Part shown: positions 36,558 to 44,988 of the stretch, piece by piece | Layout of the letters: every line of letters begins with the position of its first letter | Numbering within the stretch: position 1 is the stretch's first letter | NCBI GenBank assembly: GCA_023231005.1 | Contig: JALNWG010000018.1 | Location: forward strand, 4,315 to 68,314 | Length of the DNA stretch: 64,000 nt | Origin: Bacteroidales bacterium | GTDB taxonomy: Bacteria; Bacteroidota; Bacteroidia; Bacteroidales; FEN-979 | Reading direction: 5' to 3' | The notes under the pieces: model-generated | The model's database searches: none | What the model was told of the DNA's origin: nothing | Seen by the model: the letters and a program-made list of their open reading frames with translations, nothing else | Position numbers and translations under genes: made by a program

Positions 36558-37010
36558 ATGTCCAAATTATCCCACGTTAGTGATTCCGGTAAAGCCAATA
36601 TGGTAGATGTTGGGGCTAAGTCCGTACAATTACGAACTGCCAGAGCCTGTGGAATGATCCGGATGAATCCGGAAACCGTGGCTTTGATCCGCGAAAATAA
36701 AATGAAAAAGGGCGACGTTCTAACGGTTGCCGAGATTGCCGGAATCCAGGGGGGCAAACGAACCAGCGATTTGATTCCACTCTGTCATCCCCTGCTGATC
36801 ACAAAAATGGAGGTACATGCTTCCCTTTGTGAAACCGGTGTAAAGATAGAAAGCATTGCCCGTTGCATCGGTCAAACCGGCATCGAAATGGAAGCGCTCA
36901 CGGCTGTTTCCATTGCGCTGCTCACCATTTACGATATGTGTAAAGCGGCGGATAAGGCAATGTTGATAGAAGGAATACAATTGGTGGAAAAGACAAAAGA
37001 AGATCTTTGA
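36558..37010 (+). CDS. moaC: Cyclic pyranopterin monophosphate synthase
   Basis: MoaC converts the MoaA product to cyclic pyranopterin monophosphate. The 150-residue protein has LSHVSDSGKANMVDVGAKS (about 3-21), VLTVAEIAGIQGGKRTSDLIPLCHPLLITK (about 55-84, containing the active-site Lys and His) and GIEMEALTAVSIALLTIYDMCKA (about 111-133), with the GIEMEALTAVS signature intact. It is separated from moaA by an intergenic region filled with a heptamer array, which touches its start codon. Confidence 0.97.
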   Translation: MSKLSHVSDSGKANMVDVGAKSVQLRTARACGMIRMNPETVALIRENKMKKGDVLTVAEIAGIQGGKRTSDLIPLCHPLLITKMEVHASLCETGVKIESIARCIGQTGIEMEALTAVSIALLTIYDMCKAADKAMLIEGIQLVEKTKEDL

Positions 37011-37050
37011 AAAGAGATAACATAACACTCAATTTCTATAACAAAAAACA

Positions 37051-37983
37051 ATGCAAGAGATTCAGGTTATTTCGGTCAATATTTCGGAGAAAAAGAGAAC
37101 GGCTAAGCGTCCGGTTAATCAGATAGAAATTACCCACAACGGCATTTTGGGGGATGCCCATGCAGGCCCCTGGAACCGGCAGGTAAGTTTATTAGGAATG
37201 GAAAGCATCCGGAAATTTGAAAAGGAGGCCGGCAGGAGAATCCAACCAGGTGAATTTGCCGAAAACATCACCACAAACGGAGTTGAGTTGTGGAAATTAC
37301 ATCCCTTAGATCGATTCACCGCCGGGGACCTTGAACTTGAAGTAACCCAGATTGGGAAAGAGTGCCATGGAGCCTCATGTGCCATTTTCAAAGAAGTAGG
37401 AAATTGCGTGATGCCCAAAGAGGGGATCTTTTGCAGGGTCTTGAGCCCGGGAACAGTAAAGTCGGGGATGAACCTGGAATTACATCCGAAAATATACCGG
37501 GTAATGATCATCACACTCAGCGACCGTGCCAGTTCCGGAGAATACGAAGACAAATCCGGCCCACGGATAAAAGAACTTCTGGAGACCCAATTGACAATTG
37601 AGAATTGTCAATTCTCAATTGTCAATTCTCTCATTCCCGATGATCCTCATAAATTGGGGGACCTGCTCCATAAAGCGAAAGAGGAGTTGACCGATATTGT
37701 GATCACTACCGGAGGAACCGGGATCGGTCCCCGTGATTTCACCCCGGAGGTTGTAAAACCCTTGCTCGATAAAGAAATACCCGGAATTATGGAAGCAATC
37801 CGGATGAAATACGGACAGGAAAAAACCGCTGCATTAGTCAGCCGCTCTGTAGCAGGAATTATGGGAAAATCCCTCCTGTTTACTTTACCAGGAAGTGTAA
37901 ATGCAGTGAACGAATATATGGTTGAAATTTTCCGGTCGCTGAAACATCTAACCTATATGCTCCACGGATTAGATATACATTAA
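37051..37983 (+). CDS. MOSC domain fused to a MogA/MoaB domain
   Basis: Residues 1-145 form a MOSC domain (GILGDAHAGPWNRQVSLLG about 30-48; FAENITTNGVEL about 69-80; IGKECHGASCAIFKEVGNCVMPKEGIFCRV about 101-130), a pterin sulfur/metal carrier module related to the Moco sulfurase C-terminus. Residues about 150-310 are MogA/MoaB (LSDRASSGEYEDKSGP about 156-171; TTGGTGIGPRDFTPE about 219-233; LPGSVNAVNEYM about 285-296), which adenylates molybdopterin for MoeA. Six heptamer repeats (37589-37630) add residues about 180-194 in frame, in the variable stretch before IPDD. The fusion supports a role in preparing the W/Mo cofactor. Confidence 0.9.
   Translation: MQEIQVISVNISEKKRTAKRPVNQIEITHNGILGDAHAGPWNRQVSLLGMESIRKFEKEAGRRIQPGEFAENITTNGVELWKLHPLDRFTAGDLELEVTQIGKECHGASCAIFKEVGNCVMPKEGIFCRVLSPGTVKSGMNLELHPKIYRVMIITLSDRASSGEYEDKSGPRIKELLETQLTIENCQFSIVNSLIPDDPHKLGDLLHKAKEELTDIVITTGGTGIGPRDFTPEVVKPLLDKEIPGIMEAIRMKYGQEKTAALVSRSVAGIMGKSLLFTLPGSVNAVNEYMVEIFRSLKHLTYMLHGLDIH
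37589..37630. repeat. In-frame heptamer array inside the mogA domain
   Basis: Six 7-bp units: AATTGAC, AATTGAG, AATTGTC, AATTCTC, AATTGTC, AATTCTC. They make 42 nt, 14 codons, so the frame is kept. Positions 37591-37607 and 37609-37625 are perfect 17-bp inverted copies around one base, so the RNA could form a hairpin. Confidence 0.85.
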
Positions 37984-37997
37984 AAAATCAGCAATGA

Positions 37998-38039
37998 AAT
38001 TTTTAATTTTTAATTTTTAATTCTTAATTCCTAATTCCT
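37998..38039. repeat. Heptamer array, 6 units, between the MOSC-MogA gene and tRNA-Leu
   Basis: Three AATTTTT, AATTCTT, then two AATTCCT units, starting 14 bp after the stop codon at 37983 and ending 11 bp before the 3' end of the tRNA-Leu gene. Confidence 0.85.
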
Positions 38040-38050
38040 AACTCTATCAG

Positions 38051-38135
38051 TACCCCGGGCGGGACTTGAACCCGCACGACCGCAATGGTCACAGGATTTT
38101 AAGTCCTGCGTGTCTACCAGTTCCACCACCAGGGC
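38051..38135 (-). tRNA. tRNA-Leu (anticodon TAA)
   Basis: Read on the minus strand: acceptor stem GCCCTGG pairs with CCGGGGT, discriminator A; D-arm TGGAACTGGTAGAC; anticodon arm CAGGACTTAAAATCCTG with anticodon TAA; a long variable arm (GACCATTGCGGTC); T-arm GCGGGTTCAAGTCCCGC. Length 85 nt and the long variable arm fit a class II leucine tRNA. CCA is not encoded. Confidence 0.95.
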
Positions 38136-38144
38136 AGCTTCTGA

Positions 38145-38173
38145 TTAAAAAACCCTCGGGTAGAAGAGGGTTT
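38145..38173 (-). terminator. Hairpin terminator between tRNA-Gly and tRNA-Leu
   Basis: Stem AAACCCTC (38150-38157) with GAGGGTTT (38166-38173), 8-nt loop, followed on the minus strand by TTTTAA. It lies after tRNA-Gly and before tRNA-Leu, so it would end or attenuate the tRNA-Gly transcript. Confidence 0.65.
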
Positions 38174-38179
38174 CCTTTG

Positions 38180-38252
<73 letters not shown>

Positions 38253-38269
38253 AGTTAAAATTTGAGGTG

Positions 38270-38277
38270 CAAAGGTA
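38270..38277 (-). promoter_or_regulatory. -7 element of tRNA-Gly
   Basis: TACCTTTG on the minus strand, 17 bp before the tRNA 5' end, exact to TAnnTTTG. It sits in the 43-bp gap after mutS. Confidence 0.5.
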
Positions 38278-38295
38278 AAACAATTTTCAATTCTC

Positions 38296-40899
38296 CTACT
38301 TTTTTTGAAGCAATTTTTTAATCTCATTTAATTTCATCAACGCCTCAACCGGGGTCAGGGTATTTATCTCCGTATTTAAAATATCTTCTTTGATCTGCTG
38401 CAGCAATGGATCATCAAGCTGGATGAAACTCAGTTGATATCCACCATCCGCTTTCCCCTTTCCAATCCCCTCTGTTTCATGCGACGCTTCCAACTGACTA
38501 AGGATCTCCTTTGCCCGTTCCAGAACAGAAGAGGGCATACCGGCTATTTTAGCTACATGGATGCCAAAGCTGTGTTCGCTTCCACCAGGAAGAAGTTTCC
38601 TTAAAAAAATGACTTTGTTCTGAATTTCCCTGACGGAAATATGATAATTTTTGATTCGTGGCAAGCGGGTTGCCATCTCATTGAGTTCATGATAGTGAGT
38701 GGCAAAGAGTACCTTGGGCCGGAACAACGGATGCTGATGCAGAAACTCCGCTATCGCCCAGGCAATGCTGATGCCATCGTAGGTACTGGTTCCGCGTCCG
38801 ATCTCATCGAGCAGAATCAGGCTACGGCTGGAAACATTATTCAGAATGCTCGCCGTTTCGTTCATCTCCACCATGAAAGTAGATTCACCGGAAGAGATGT
38901 TATCGGAAGCCCCTACCCGCGTAAATATCTTGTCGGTAATTCCGAGCGTGGCCGATTCGGCTGGAATAAAGCTCCCCATCTGGGCCATCAATACAATCAG
39001 AGCCGTTTGTCGCAACAAAGCCGACTTCCCCGACATGTTCGGCCCGGTCAACATGATGATCTGCTGATTGGTATCGTCAAGATGAACATCATTGGCAATA
39101 TACGATTCCCCCGGCTTCATCTGTTGCTCTATTACCGGATGACGACCATTGCGGATATCAATCACATACGTTTCATTCAGAACTGGCCGTACATAATTGA
39201 ATTTTACGGCATTAATGGAAAAAGCAACCAGCACATCCAGTCGCGCTATCATCGTGGCATCGAGTTGTATCGGAACAATAAAATCTGCTAAAAAGAGGAT
39301 CAGATCATTATATATCTTCATTTCGATCTCCTGGATCTTCTCTTCCGCATGAAGGATCTTTTCTTCATAAGCCTTCAGTTCCTCCGTGATATACCGTTCG
39401 GCATTGACTAAGGTTTGTTTGCGGTTCCATTCGGGAGGAACCTTATCTTTATGAGCATTGGTCACCTCAAGGTAATAACCAAAAACATTGGTATAGCCTA
39501 TTTTCAGTGAACTGATCCCGGTCCGTTCCATCTCCCGCTGCTGGATCTGAACAAGGTAATCCTTCCCCGAAAAAGCAATTTTCCGTAAATCGTCCAATTC
39601 CGGATCAACACCATCGCGGATAATATTTCCTTTGATGGCCAATGCCGGGGGATCGGGCTGTATTTCATGATCGATGCGTTCACGAACCAGCTTGCAGATG
39701 TTCAATTGCTCGCCGATTTTCACAAGTCCCTCATTACCTGATGTTCCGCAGATACCTTTCACGGCTTCGATGGCATCAAGGGCCTTTTTCAGATAGATCA
39801 TTTCCCGGGGATTGACCCTGGCCACAGCCACTTTTGAAATGAGCCGTTCAAGGTCGCCGATCTGGTGAAATTGATGACACAGCAGTTCGGTAGTTTCCGG
39901 GTGAAGCTTGAAATATTCAACTGCATCCAGTCGCTCTTCGATGGGCTTACGGTTTTTCAGCGGGAGGATAATCCAGCGTCGCAGTTGCCTCGATCCCATT
40001 GGAGAAATCGTCTGGTCCAACACCTCCATCAACGTTTTTGCATTATCGTTTACGGAGTTCAGCAGTTCCAGATTCCGGATGGTAAACCGGTCCAGCCAAA
40101 CATAGTTATCTTCTTCAATCCGGCTGAGTTTGCAGATATGCCGAACCTTGTCGTGTTGTGTTTCGGCGAGATAATGTAAGGCAGCACCCGCGGCAATCAC
40201 GCCCATCTCCTGATTCTCAACCCCGAAACCCTTCAGCGAAGCGGTACCAAATTGCTTCAGTAGAAGTTCGTGCGAGAAATCAAGGGTAAAAACCCAATCT
40301 TCAAAAGTATTGATATAAAATTTATTGCCAAACAACTCTAAAAACTGCTGACGTTTATTTTTCTGAATGATCACTTCGCTGGGCCGGAAACTCTGAATCA
40401 GCTTATCAATATATTCAAGCGACCCCTGGGCCAGGTAAAATTCACCGGTCGAAATATCAAGAAAAGAGATCCCCGATATTTTATCCTGAAGATGAACTCC
40501 GGCCAAGTAATTATTCTCTTTCTGGTCAAGAATCTTGTCATGATACGAAACTCCGGGGGTGACCAGTTCTGTAACGCCGCGTTTCACAATGTTCTTTGTC
40601 AGTTTCGGATCTTCCAGTTGATCACAAATGGCAACCCGTAAACCGGCTTTCACTAATTTGGGAAGATAGAGATCAAGAGAATGATACGGGAAACCGGCTA
40701 ATTCTACGAATTTTGCTGACCCGTTGGCACGTCGGGTAAGGACAATCCCCAAAATATTGGAAGCCCGAATGGCATCTTCCCCAAATGTTTCATAGAAATC
40801 ACCTACCCTGAAAAGCAGTACAGCATCGGGATACTTTGCTTTTATGGCGTTGTATTGACGCATCAGCGGGGTCTCTGCTATTTCCGTTTGTTTTGCCAA
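38296..40899 (-). CDS. mutS: DNA mismatch repair protein MutS
   Basis: MutS finds mispairs and recruits MutL. The 867-residue protein has the mismatch-recognition motif GDFYETF (about 32-38) near its N-terminus, the core and clamp domains (about 260-570), Walker A GPNMSGKSALLRQ (about 621-633), the STFMVEMNETASIL signature (about 675-688), Walker B LILLDEIGRGTSTYDG (about 696-711) and the His loop FATHYHELNEM (about 738-748), then a C-terminal helix region. Length and motifs are those of a full MutS1. A TAACTTTG element on the minus strand (40945-40952) could be its promoter. Confidence 0.98.
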   Translation of the reverse strand: MAKQTEIAETPLMRQYNAIKAKYPDAVLLFRVGDFYETFGEDAIRASNILGIVLTRRANGSAKFVELAGFPYHSLDLYLPKLVKAGLRVAICDQLEDPKLTKNIVKRGVTELVTPGVSYHDKILDQKENNYLAGVHLQDKISGISFLDISTGEFYLAQGSLEYIDKLIQSFRPSEVIIQKNKRQQFLELFGNKFYINTFEDWVFTLDFSHELLLKQFGTASLKGFGVENQEMGVIAAGAALHYLAETQHDKVRHICKLSRIEEDNYVWLDRFTIRNLELLNSVNDNAKTLMEVLDQTISPMGSRQLRRWIILPLKNRKPIEERLDAVEYFKLHPETTELLCHQFHQIGDLERLISKVAVARVNPREMIYLKKALDAIEAVKGICGTSGNEGLVKIGEQLNICKLVRERIDHEIQPDPPALAIKGNIIRDGVDPELDDLRKIAFSGKDYLVQIQQREMERTGISSLKIGYTNVFGYYLEVTNAHKDKVPPEWNRKQTLVNAERYITEELKAYEEKILHAEEKIQEIEMKIYNDLILFLADFIVPIQLDATMIARLDVLVAFSINAVKFNYVRPVLNETYVIDIRNGRHPVIEQQMKPGESYIANDVHLDDTNQQIIMLTGPNMSGKSALLRQTALIVLMAQMGSFIPAESATLGITDKIFTRVGASDNISSGESTFMVEMNETASILNNVSSRSLILLDEIGRGTSTYDGISIAWAIAEFLHQHPLFRPKVLFATHYHELNEMATRLPRIKNYHISVREIQNKVIFLRKLLPGGSEHSFGIHVAKIAGMPSSVLERAKEILSQLEASHETEGIGKGKADGGYQLSFIQLDDPLLQQIKEDILNTEINTLTPVEALMKLNEIKKLLQKK

Positions 40900-40976
40900 A
40901 AAATACCGGAATTAAGAATTTAGAATTAACAATGAATAATTTTTCAAAGTTAAGAATGAGTTGGAATTTGTTTTGA

Positions 40977-41008
40977 TTTTGTTGATAAGTCAGCAAAAAG
41001 TATCTTTG
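40977..41008 (+). promoter_or_regulatory. Promoter of the SpoU methyltransferase gene
   Basis: TTTTG (40977-40981), exactly 19 bp, then TATCTTTG (41001-41008): a consensus Bacteroidetes promoter. Leader about 60 nt to the start at 41072. Confidence 0.75.
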
Positions 41009-41071
41009 CACGACAAATCCAACATACTAAAATAAAATCACTTATTCACTTAACTCTTAATCACTTCCATA

Positions 41072-41614
41072 TTGAAAAAATTGACGATGCCGGAATTGAA
41101 CCGGTTGACAGTTGAAGAATATAAAGCTGCAGAGAAAACTCCGATTGTGATTGTTTTAGATAATATACGGAGCCAGCACAATATTGGTTCGGTGTTCCGG
41201 ACGGCCGATGCATTTCGCTTAGAGGGGATCCTGTTGTGTGGAATAACCGCAACTCCTCCTCACCGGGAGATTCAGAAAACCGCCCTGGGAGCTACTGAAT
41301 CGGTACCCTGGCAATATTTTGACAACACCATCGATGCTTGTACAAAATTAATCAATGAGGGGTATCATCTTTTAGCTGTAGAACAAGTTACTGGGAGCAT
41401 TCCGCTCTATGATTTTCAACCGGCAAAAGATCAAAAACTCGCAATCATTTTTGGAAATGAGGTATCGGGAGTAAGAGAAGATGCCTTGTCGATGGCAACC
41501 GGTTGTTTGGAAATTCCCCAGTTCGGAACTAAACATTCCTTTAATATTTCAGTATCCGCAGGGATCGTGATATGGGATATTTTTTCCAAACTCAATTACC
41601 AAAAAGTAAAATGA
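41072..41614 (+). CDS. SpoU-family tRNA/rRNA 2'-O-methyltransferase
   Basis: A 180-residue SPOUT methyltransferase consisting mainly of the catalytic domain. Motif 1 is LDNIRSQHNIGSVFRTADAF (about 30-49), motif 2 is IIFGNEVSGVREDAL (about 130-144) and motif 3 is IPQFGTKHSFNISVSAGIVIWD (about 151-172 in two parts). I prefer the TTG start at 41072, which gives MKKLTMPELNRLTVEEYK and keeps the N-terminus shared with Bacteroidetes relatives; ATG 41087 is the alternative. The RNA target is unknown. A consensus promoter lies upstream, divergent from mutS. Confidence 0.88.
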   Translation: MKKLTMPELNRLTVEEYKAAEKTPIVIVLDNIRSQHNIGSVFRTADAFRLEGILLCGITATPPHREIQKTALGATESVPWQYFDNTIDACTKLINEGYHLLAVEQVTGSIPLYDFQPAKDQKLAIIFGNEVSGVREDALSMATGCLEIPQFGTKHSFNISVSAGIVIWDIFSKLNYQKVK

Positions 41615-41795
41615 AACAATCTGATTTACATTGGTTTTTATTTTTTTATTTAAACTAATGTAACCCTTCGGTTCTTTTTTGCGTACAATTCTAAAATTTA
41701 TATTTTTACATTGTTGATAAAATGGGTAATCAATTATTTTAAAATGGTATAATAACCTTATAAATAATTTATATTTGTCAAATAAACCATTATAA

Positions 41796-41827
41796 TTGCT
41801 CGGAAATTCAATAATTAATTATATTTG
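41796..41827 (+). promoter_or_regulatory. Promoter of the OmpA/TPR gene
   Basis: TTG (41796-41798), 21 bp, then TATATTTG (41820-41827). A second TATATTTG at 41770-41777 may be a tandem promoter. The rest of the 253-bp gap 41615-41867 is AT-rich and I see no gene in it. Confidence 0.6.
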
Positions 41828-41867
41828 CTAATCAGTAAACATATTCAATAAACGAAAAATTAGAGGT

Positions 41868-44414
41868 ATGAAAAACATTTATCGAATCTTACAGAAGGTC
41901 ATGATTGTCATGCTTGTGGCACTCATTCCCCTGGTCTCTTTTGCACAGGATAAAGCTAAAGAACAAAAGGTAAGAAACACAGCTCCATCTCACAGTTATT
42001 GGTCGGTGGGCGCTTTTGGAGGAATTATGCAGTTTAATGGCGACCTCTCTAAAAATCTTTGGGTTAATCTTTATTCAAATAGTTTGGGTTACAATTATGG
42101 TCTCGTAGTAACCAAGCAATTTACCCGCGTTATCGGTGTTCGTGCCCGTATCGCTCATGGCATGTTACAAAGCCGGGTAGAAAACAAATTTGTGTATGAT
42201 TATAACGGGAATGGACAACCAGCCTACATTTCACAATCATTCAAGTCCTATCCCTGGGAAACCGATCTTCAGTTTACAGTTAACTGGCTGAATTGGGCCT
42301 TAGGTTATAAACCGGATCGTTTCTTCTCCTCCTATGTCATTCTCGGCGTAGGTCTTGATCAAACCATCGGTCATAAAACAGACTTGCTGTTGGCTAAGGA
42401 TGTTGCCTGGATTGGACAGAAAGACAATGTAGGAAACATGGGTAACACTTCCGGTCTTGCCGGCCATAACCTCGAATTTAAAGTCGGTGCCGGTCTTGGC
42501 TTCGATTTCAACATCAATAAACATTGGTCAATTCCAGTCGAATTATATTGGAGATGGCGTGATGGCGACATCGTTGATATGCAACCCGGCGGTGCCAAAG
42601 AAATTGTCAACGATATGTACAGTTCCGCAACCATCGGACTTACCTATAAATTTGCTTATAGTGGCTGCAACCTGAAAGAAATGGCAAATAATTACAACCA
42701 GGTGAAACTGGAAACCACTCCGGCTGTTCTTTCCGAAAAGGGTGATTCCGTTATGGTTACTGTTAAAGGAACCGTTCCTCCCAAGTATTTCTGCCCAACC
42801 GCTTCCATGTATTTCCAACCTGTTGTTACCTATAATGGTGGAAAATATGATCTGAAACCCATGAATATTTATGGTGAAAAACTTAGTGGCGACGGCACCA
42901 TGATCAAATACAAAGAAGGTGGTACTTTTACCTATACTACGGTATTCCCGTACAAACCTGAAATGGGTGTATCGCAATTGTCTGTTGCTCCTGTTGTTTA
43001 TGAAGCCAAAGAAAAAATTCTGCTGAAAAAAGACGAAATCAAGGTAAAGGCAAAATTTGTTGAACTGCCTTCACGCGATCTGGCTCCTGGTATCATCCAT
43101 ACCCCAACCCTTATCCAGCATGATGAAATAACACTCATCGCTGATCATGGTTATCAGAAAGAAGTATTCCAGTCAAAAACCGGTATCATCTACTTCAAAA
43201 AGAACAAATTTGATCTCGACCTTAAATATGGTATCAATAAAACTGACCTTGCCAAAGCAGGTCTCACCGACTTCGATGCCTTTGTAAAACAAGGATGGAA
43301 AATAAAAGATATCGCAATGAATGGTTGGGCTTCTCCTGAAGGCGAAGAAACCTTCAATGCCAACTTATCCGAAAATCGTTCCAAAACCGGAAATGCTTAT
43401 GTCATCAGTCAGTTTCAGGCTTGGGCTAAGGAAGCCAATAAAGGCAATAAGGATAAAAAAGCTGTGAAAGCAGCTGTTGAAGCTGCCGGTAAAGATGTTA
43501 ACATGGTATTGCAACATCATGGCCCGGATTGGAATGGCTTCCTGAAAGCCGTTCAAAACAGCGACCTGAAAGACAAAGACAAAATCCTGAATGTAATCAA
43601 CTCCAATGCAGATCAGCTTAAGAAAGAAGCAGAAATTCGCAACATGATCCTGATCTATCCTGAAATTGAAAGCAAACTGCTTCCTCCATTGCGTCGCGTT
43701 GAAATTACCGGAACATTGTATGAACCTCGTTTAACCGATGTTGAAATCAGCCAGTATGCTGTTTCAAATCCGGATAAATTAAAAGTGGAAGAATTGCTCT
43801 ATGCCGCTACCCTTACCAATGATGTCAACGCTAAGGTGACCATCACTGAAAATGCTGTAAAACAATTCCCCAACAACTGGAAAGCCTTGAACAACGCAGC
43901 TGTAGCTCAAGTTAGTAAAGGAAACCTGGGCCGTGCTTCCGAATTACTTAACAAAGCTCAGGGAATTGCCCCAAATAATGGCATCATCGAAAATAACATT
44001 GGTGTGATTGCCGCAAAACAAGGTGATCTGAAAAAAGCTGAAGCTCAATTTAAAAAAGCAGCTACCTTAGGTGAAAATACCAATTACAACCAGGGCGTTC
44101 TCCTGATCCCGAAAGGCGATTATCCGAAAGCCATCACGATGCTATCTAACGCTAAATGCAGCTATAACCTGGGTCTCGCACAGTTGGTTTCCGGCAATAC
44201 CAGCGCCGCTGAAACTACGCTGAAATGCGCTCCCCAAACTCCGGATACGTATTATCTGCTGGCCGTCATTGGCGCTCGTACAAACAACACCAAAACGATG
44301 TACGAAAACCTGATGAAAGCTTGCCAGGATTCTAAAATGAAAACTCAGGCCAAAAATGATCGCGAATTCTACAGTTTTGCGAATTCACCTGAATTTTTGA
44401 ATATCGTGAAGTAA
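41868..44414 (+). CDS. Large outer membrane protein with beta-barrel, OmpA-like and TPR regions
   Basis: An 848-residue envelope protein. A signal peptide (about 1-26, ending VSFAQ) precedes a barrel-like N-terminal part (SYWSVGAFGGIMQFNGDLS, about 43-61; through about 260), an Ig-like middle part (about 270-420), and an OmpA-like region with IYFKKNKFDLDLKYG (about 442-456), IKDIAMNGWASPEGEETFNANLSENRS (about 479-505 in parts) instead of the classical peptidoglycan-binding NxxLSxxRA. The C-terminal third (about 640-848) is a TPR solenoid (NWKALNNAAVAQVSKGNLGRASELLNKAQ). It likely ties outer membrane to cell wall and scaffolds partners. Strong promoter and terminator suggest high expression. 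Confidence 0.75.
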   Translation: MKNIYRILQKVMIVMLVALIPLVSFAQDKAKEQKVRNTAPSHSYWSVGAFGGIMQFNGDLSKNLWVNLYSNSLGYNYGLVVTKQFTRVIGVRARIAHGMLQSRVENKFVYDYNGNGQPAYISQSFKSYPWETDLQFTVNWLNWALGYKPDRFFSSYVILGVGLDQTIGHKTDLLLAKDVAWIGQKDNVGNMGNTSGLAGHNLEFKVGAGLGFDFNINKHWSIPVELYWRWRDGDIVDMQPGGAKEIVNDMYSSATIGLTYKFAYSGCNLKEMANNYNQVKLETTPAVLSEKGDSVMVTVKGTVPPKYFCPTASMYFQPVVTYNGGKYDLKPMNIYGEKLSGDGTMIKYKEGGTFTYTTVFPYKPEMGVSQLSVAPVVYEAKEKILLKKDEIKVKAKFVELPSRDLAPGIIHTPTLIQHDEITLIADHGYQKEVFQSKTGIIYFKKNKFDLDLKYGINKTDLAKAGLTDFDAFVKQGWKIKDIAMNGWASPEGEETFNANLSENRSKTGNAYVISQFQAWAKEANKGNKDKKAVKAAVEAAGKDVNMVLQHHGPDWNGFLKAVQNSDLKDKDKILNVINSNADQLKKEAEIRNMILIYPEIESKLLPPLRRVEITGTLYEPRLTDVEISQYAVSNPDKLKVEELLYAATLTNDVNAKVTITENAVKQFPNNWKALNNAAVAQVSKGNLGRASELLNKAQGIAPNNGIIENNIGVIAAKQGDLKKAEAQFKKAATLGENTNYNQGVLLIPKGDYPKAITMLSNAKCSYNLGLAQLVSGNTSAAETTLKCAPQTPDTYYLLAVIGARTNNTKTMYENLMKACQDSKMKTQAKNDREFYSFANSPEFLNIVK

Positions 44415-44431
44415 TTTGTTTACTGATGCAG

Positions 44432-44467
44432 AAAAAAACCCGGCTATTACAGGCCGGGTTTTTTTTT
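44432..44467 (+). terminator. Intrinsic terminator after the OmpA/TPR gene
   Basis: Stem AACCCGGC/GCCGGGTT with an 8-nt loop, A-run before and T-run after. It ends just before folK. Confidence 0.9.
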
Positions 44468-44468
44468 C

Positions 44469-44476
44469 GATATTTG
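44469..44476 (+). promoter_or_regulatory. Near-consensus -7 element 4 bp from the folK ATG
   Basis: GATATTTG differs from TAnnTTTG at the first base only; the ATG at 44481 follows after TACC. Transcription would start at or next to the ATG. The spacing equals that before mutS2 and the glsA homologue. Confidence 0.35.
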
Positions 44477-44480
44477 TACC

Positions 44481-44948
44481 ATGAAAGAAGTATTTCTCCT
44501 CCTTGGCTCCAATCGCGGTAACCGGCAACAATTATTGAAACAAGCCCGTGAACTGCTCGCCGAAAAAGCCGGAACCATTTTAAAAATCAGCACAATCTAT
44601 GAAACAACCCCCTGGGGCTTTGACGACGATACACTTTTTTTAAACCAGGCCGTGGAAATAGATACCAACCTTGCACCCGACCAATTGTTGCAGGAACTCC
44701 TGTCCATCGAAAAACAACTCGGCCGGATTCGCCCATCTGAAGCACATTACCAAGGCCGTACCATGGATATCGATATTCTGTTTTTCGGAAATCAACGTAT
44801 TTTTACCGATTCCCTGATAATCCCCCACCCCCGGTTACACGAAAGATTTTTTGCATTACAACCCCTGGCGGAAATCGCCCCCGACTTTGTACATCCCATA
44901 ATGCAAAAAGATATCAAAACACTGCTTAAAATGATCATTAATTCCTAA
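44481..44948 (+). CDS. folK: 2-amino-4-hydroxy-6-hydroxymethyldihydropteridine diphosphokinase
   Basis: FolK transfers pyrophosphate from ATP to hydroxymethyl-dihydropterin in folate synthesis. The 155-residue protein shows LLGSNRGNRQQLL (about 6-18), YETTPWGFDDDTLFLNQAVEI (about 36-56) and the signature RTMDIDILFFGN (about 92-103), followed by PHPRLHERFFALQPLAEIAPD (about 113-133). Its last two codons and stop (AAT TCC TAA) are supplied by the first heptamer of the array at 44940. Repeat number there would not affect the product, but a sequence change could. Confidence 0.96.
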   Translation: MKEVFLLLGSNRGNRQQLLKQARELLAEKAGTILKISTIYETTPWGFDDDTLFLNQAVEIDTNLAPDQLLQELLSIEKQLGRIRPSEAHYQGRTMDIDILFFGNQRIFTDSLIIPHPRLHERFFALQPLAEIAPDFVHPIMQKDIKTLLKMIINS

Positions 44949-44988
44949 TTCTTAATTCTTAATTCTTAATTCTTAATTCCTAATTCTT
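44940..44988. repeat. Heptamer array, 7 units, bridging folK stop and dNK start
   Basis: AATTCCT, four AATTCTT, AATTCCT, AATTCTT without gaps. The first unit holds the folK stop codon; the last two bases of the final unit plus the next G form the TTG start of the kinase gene at 44987. Confidence 0.88.
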
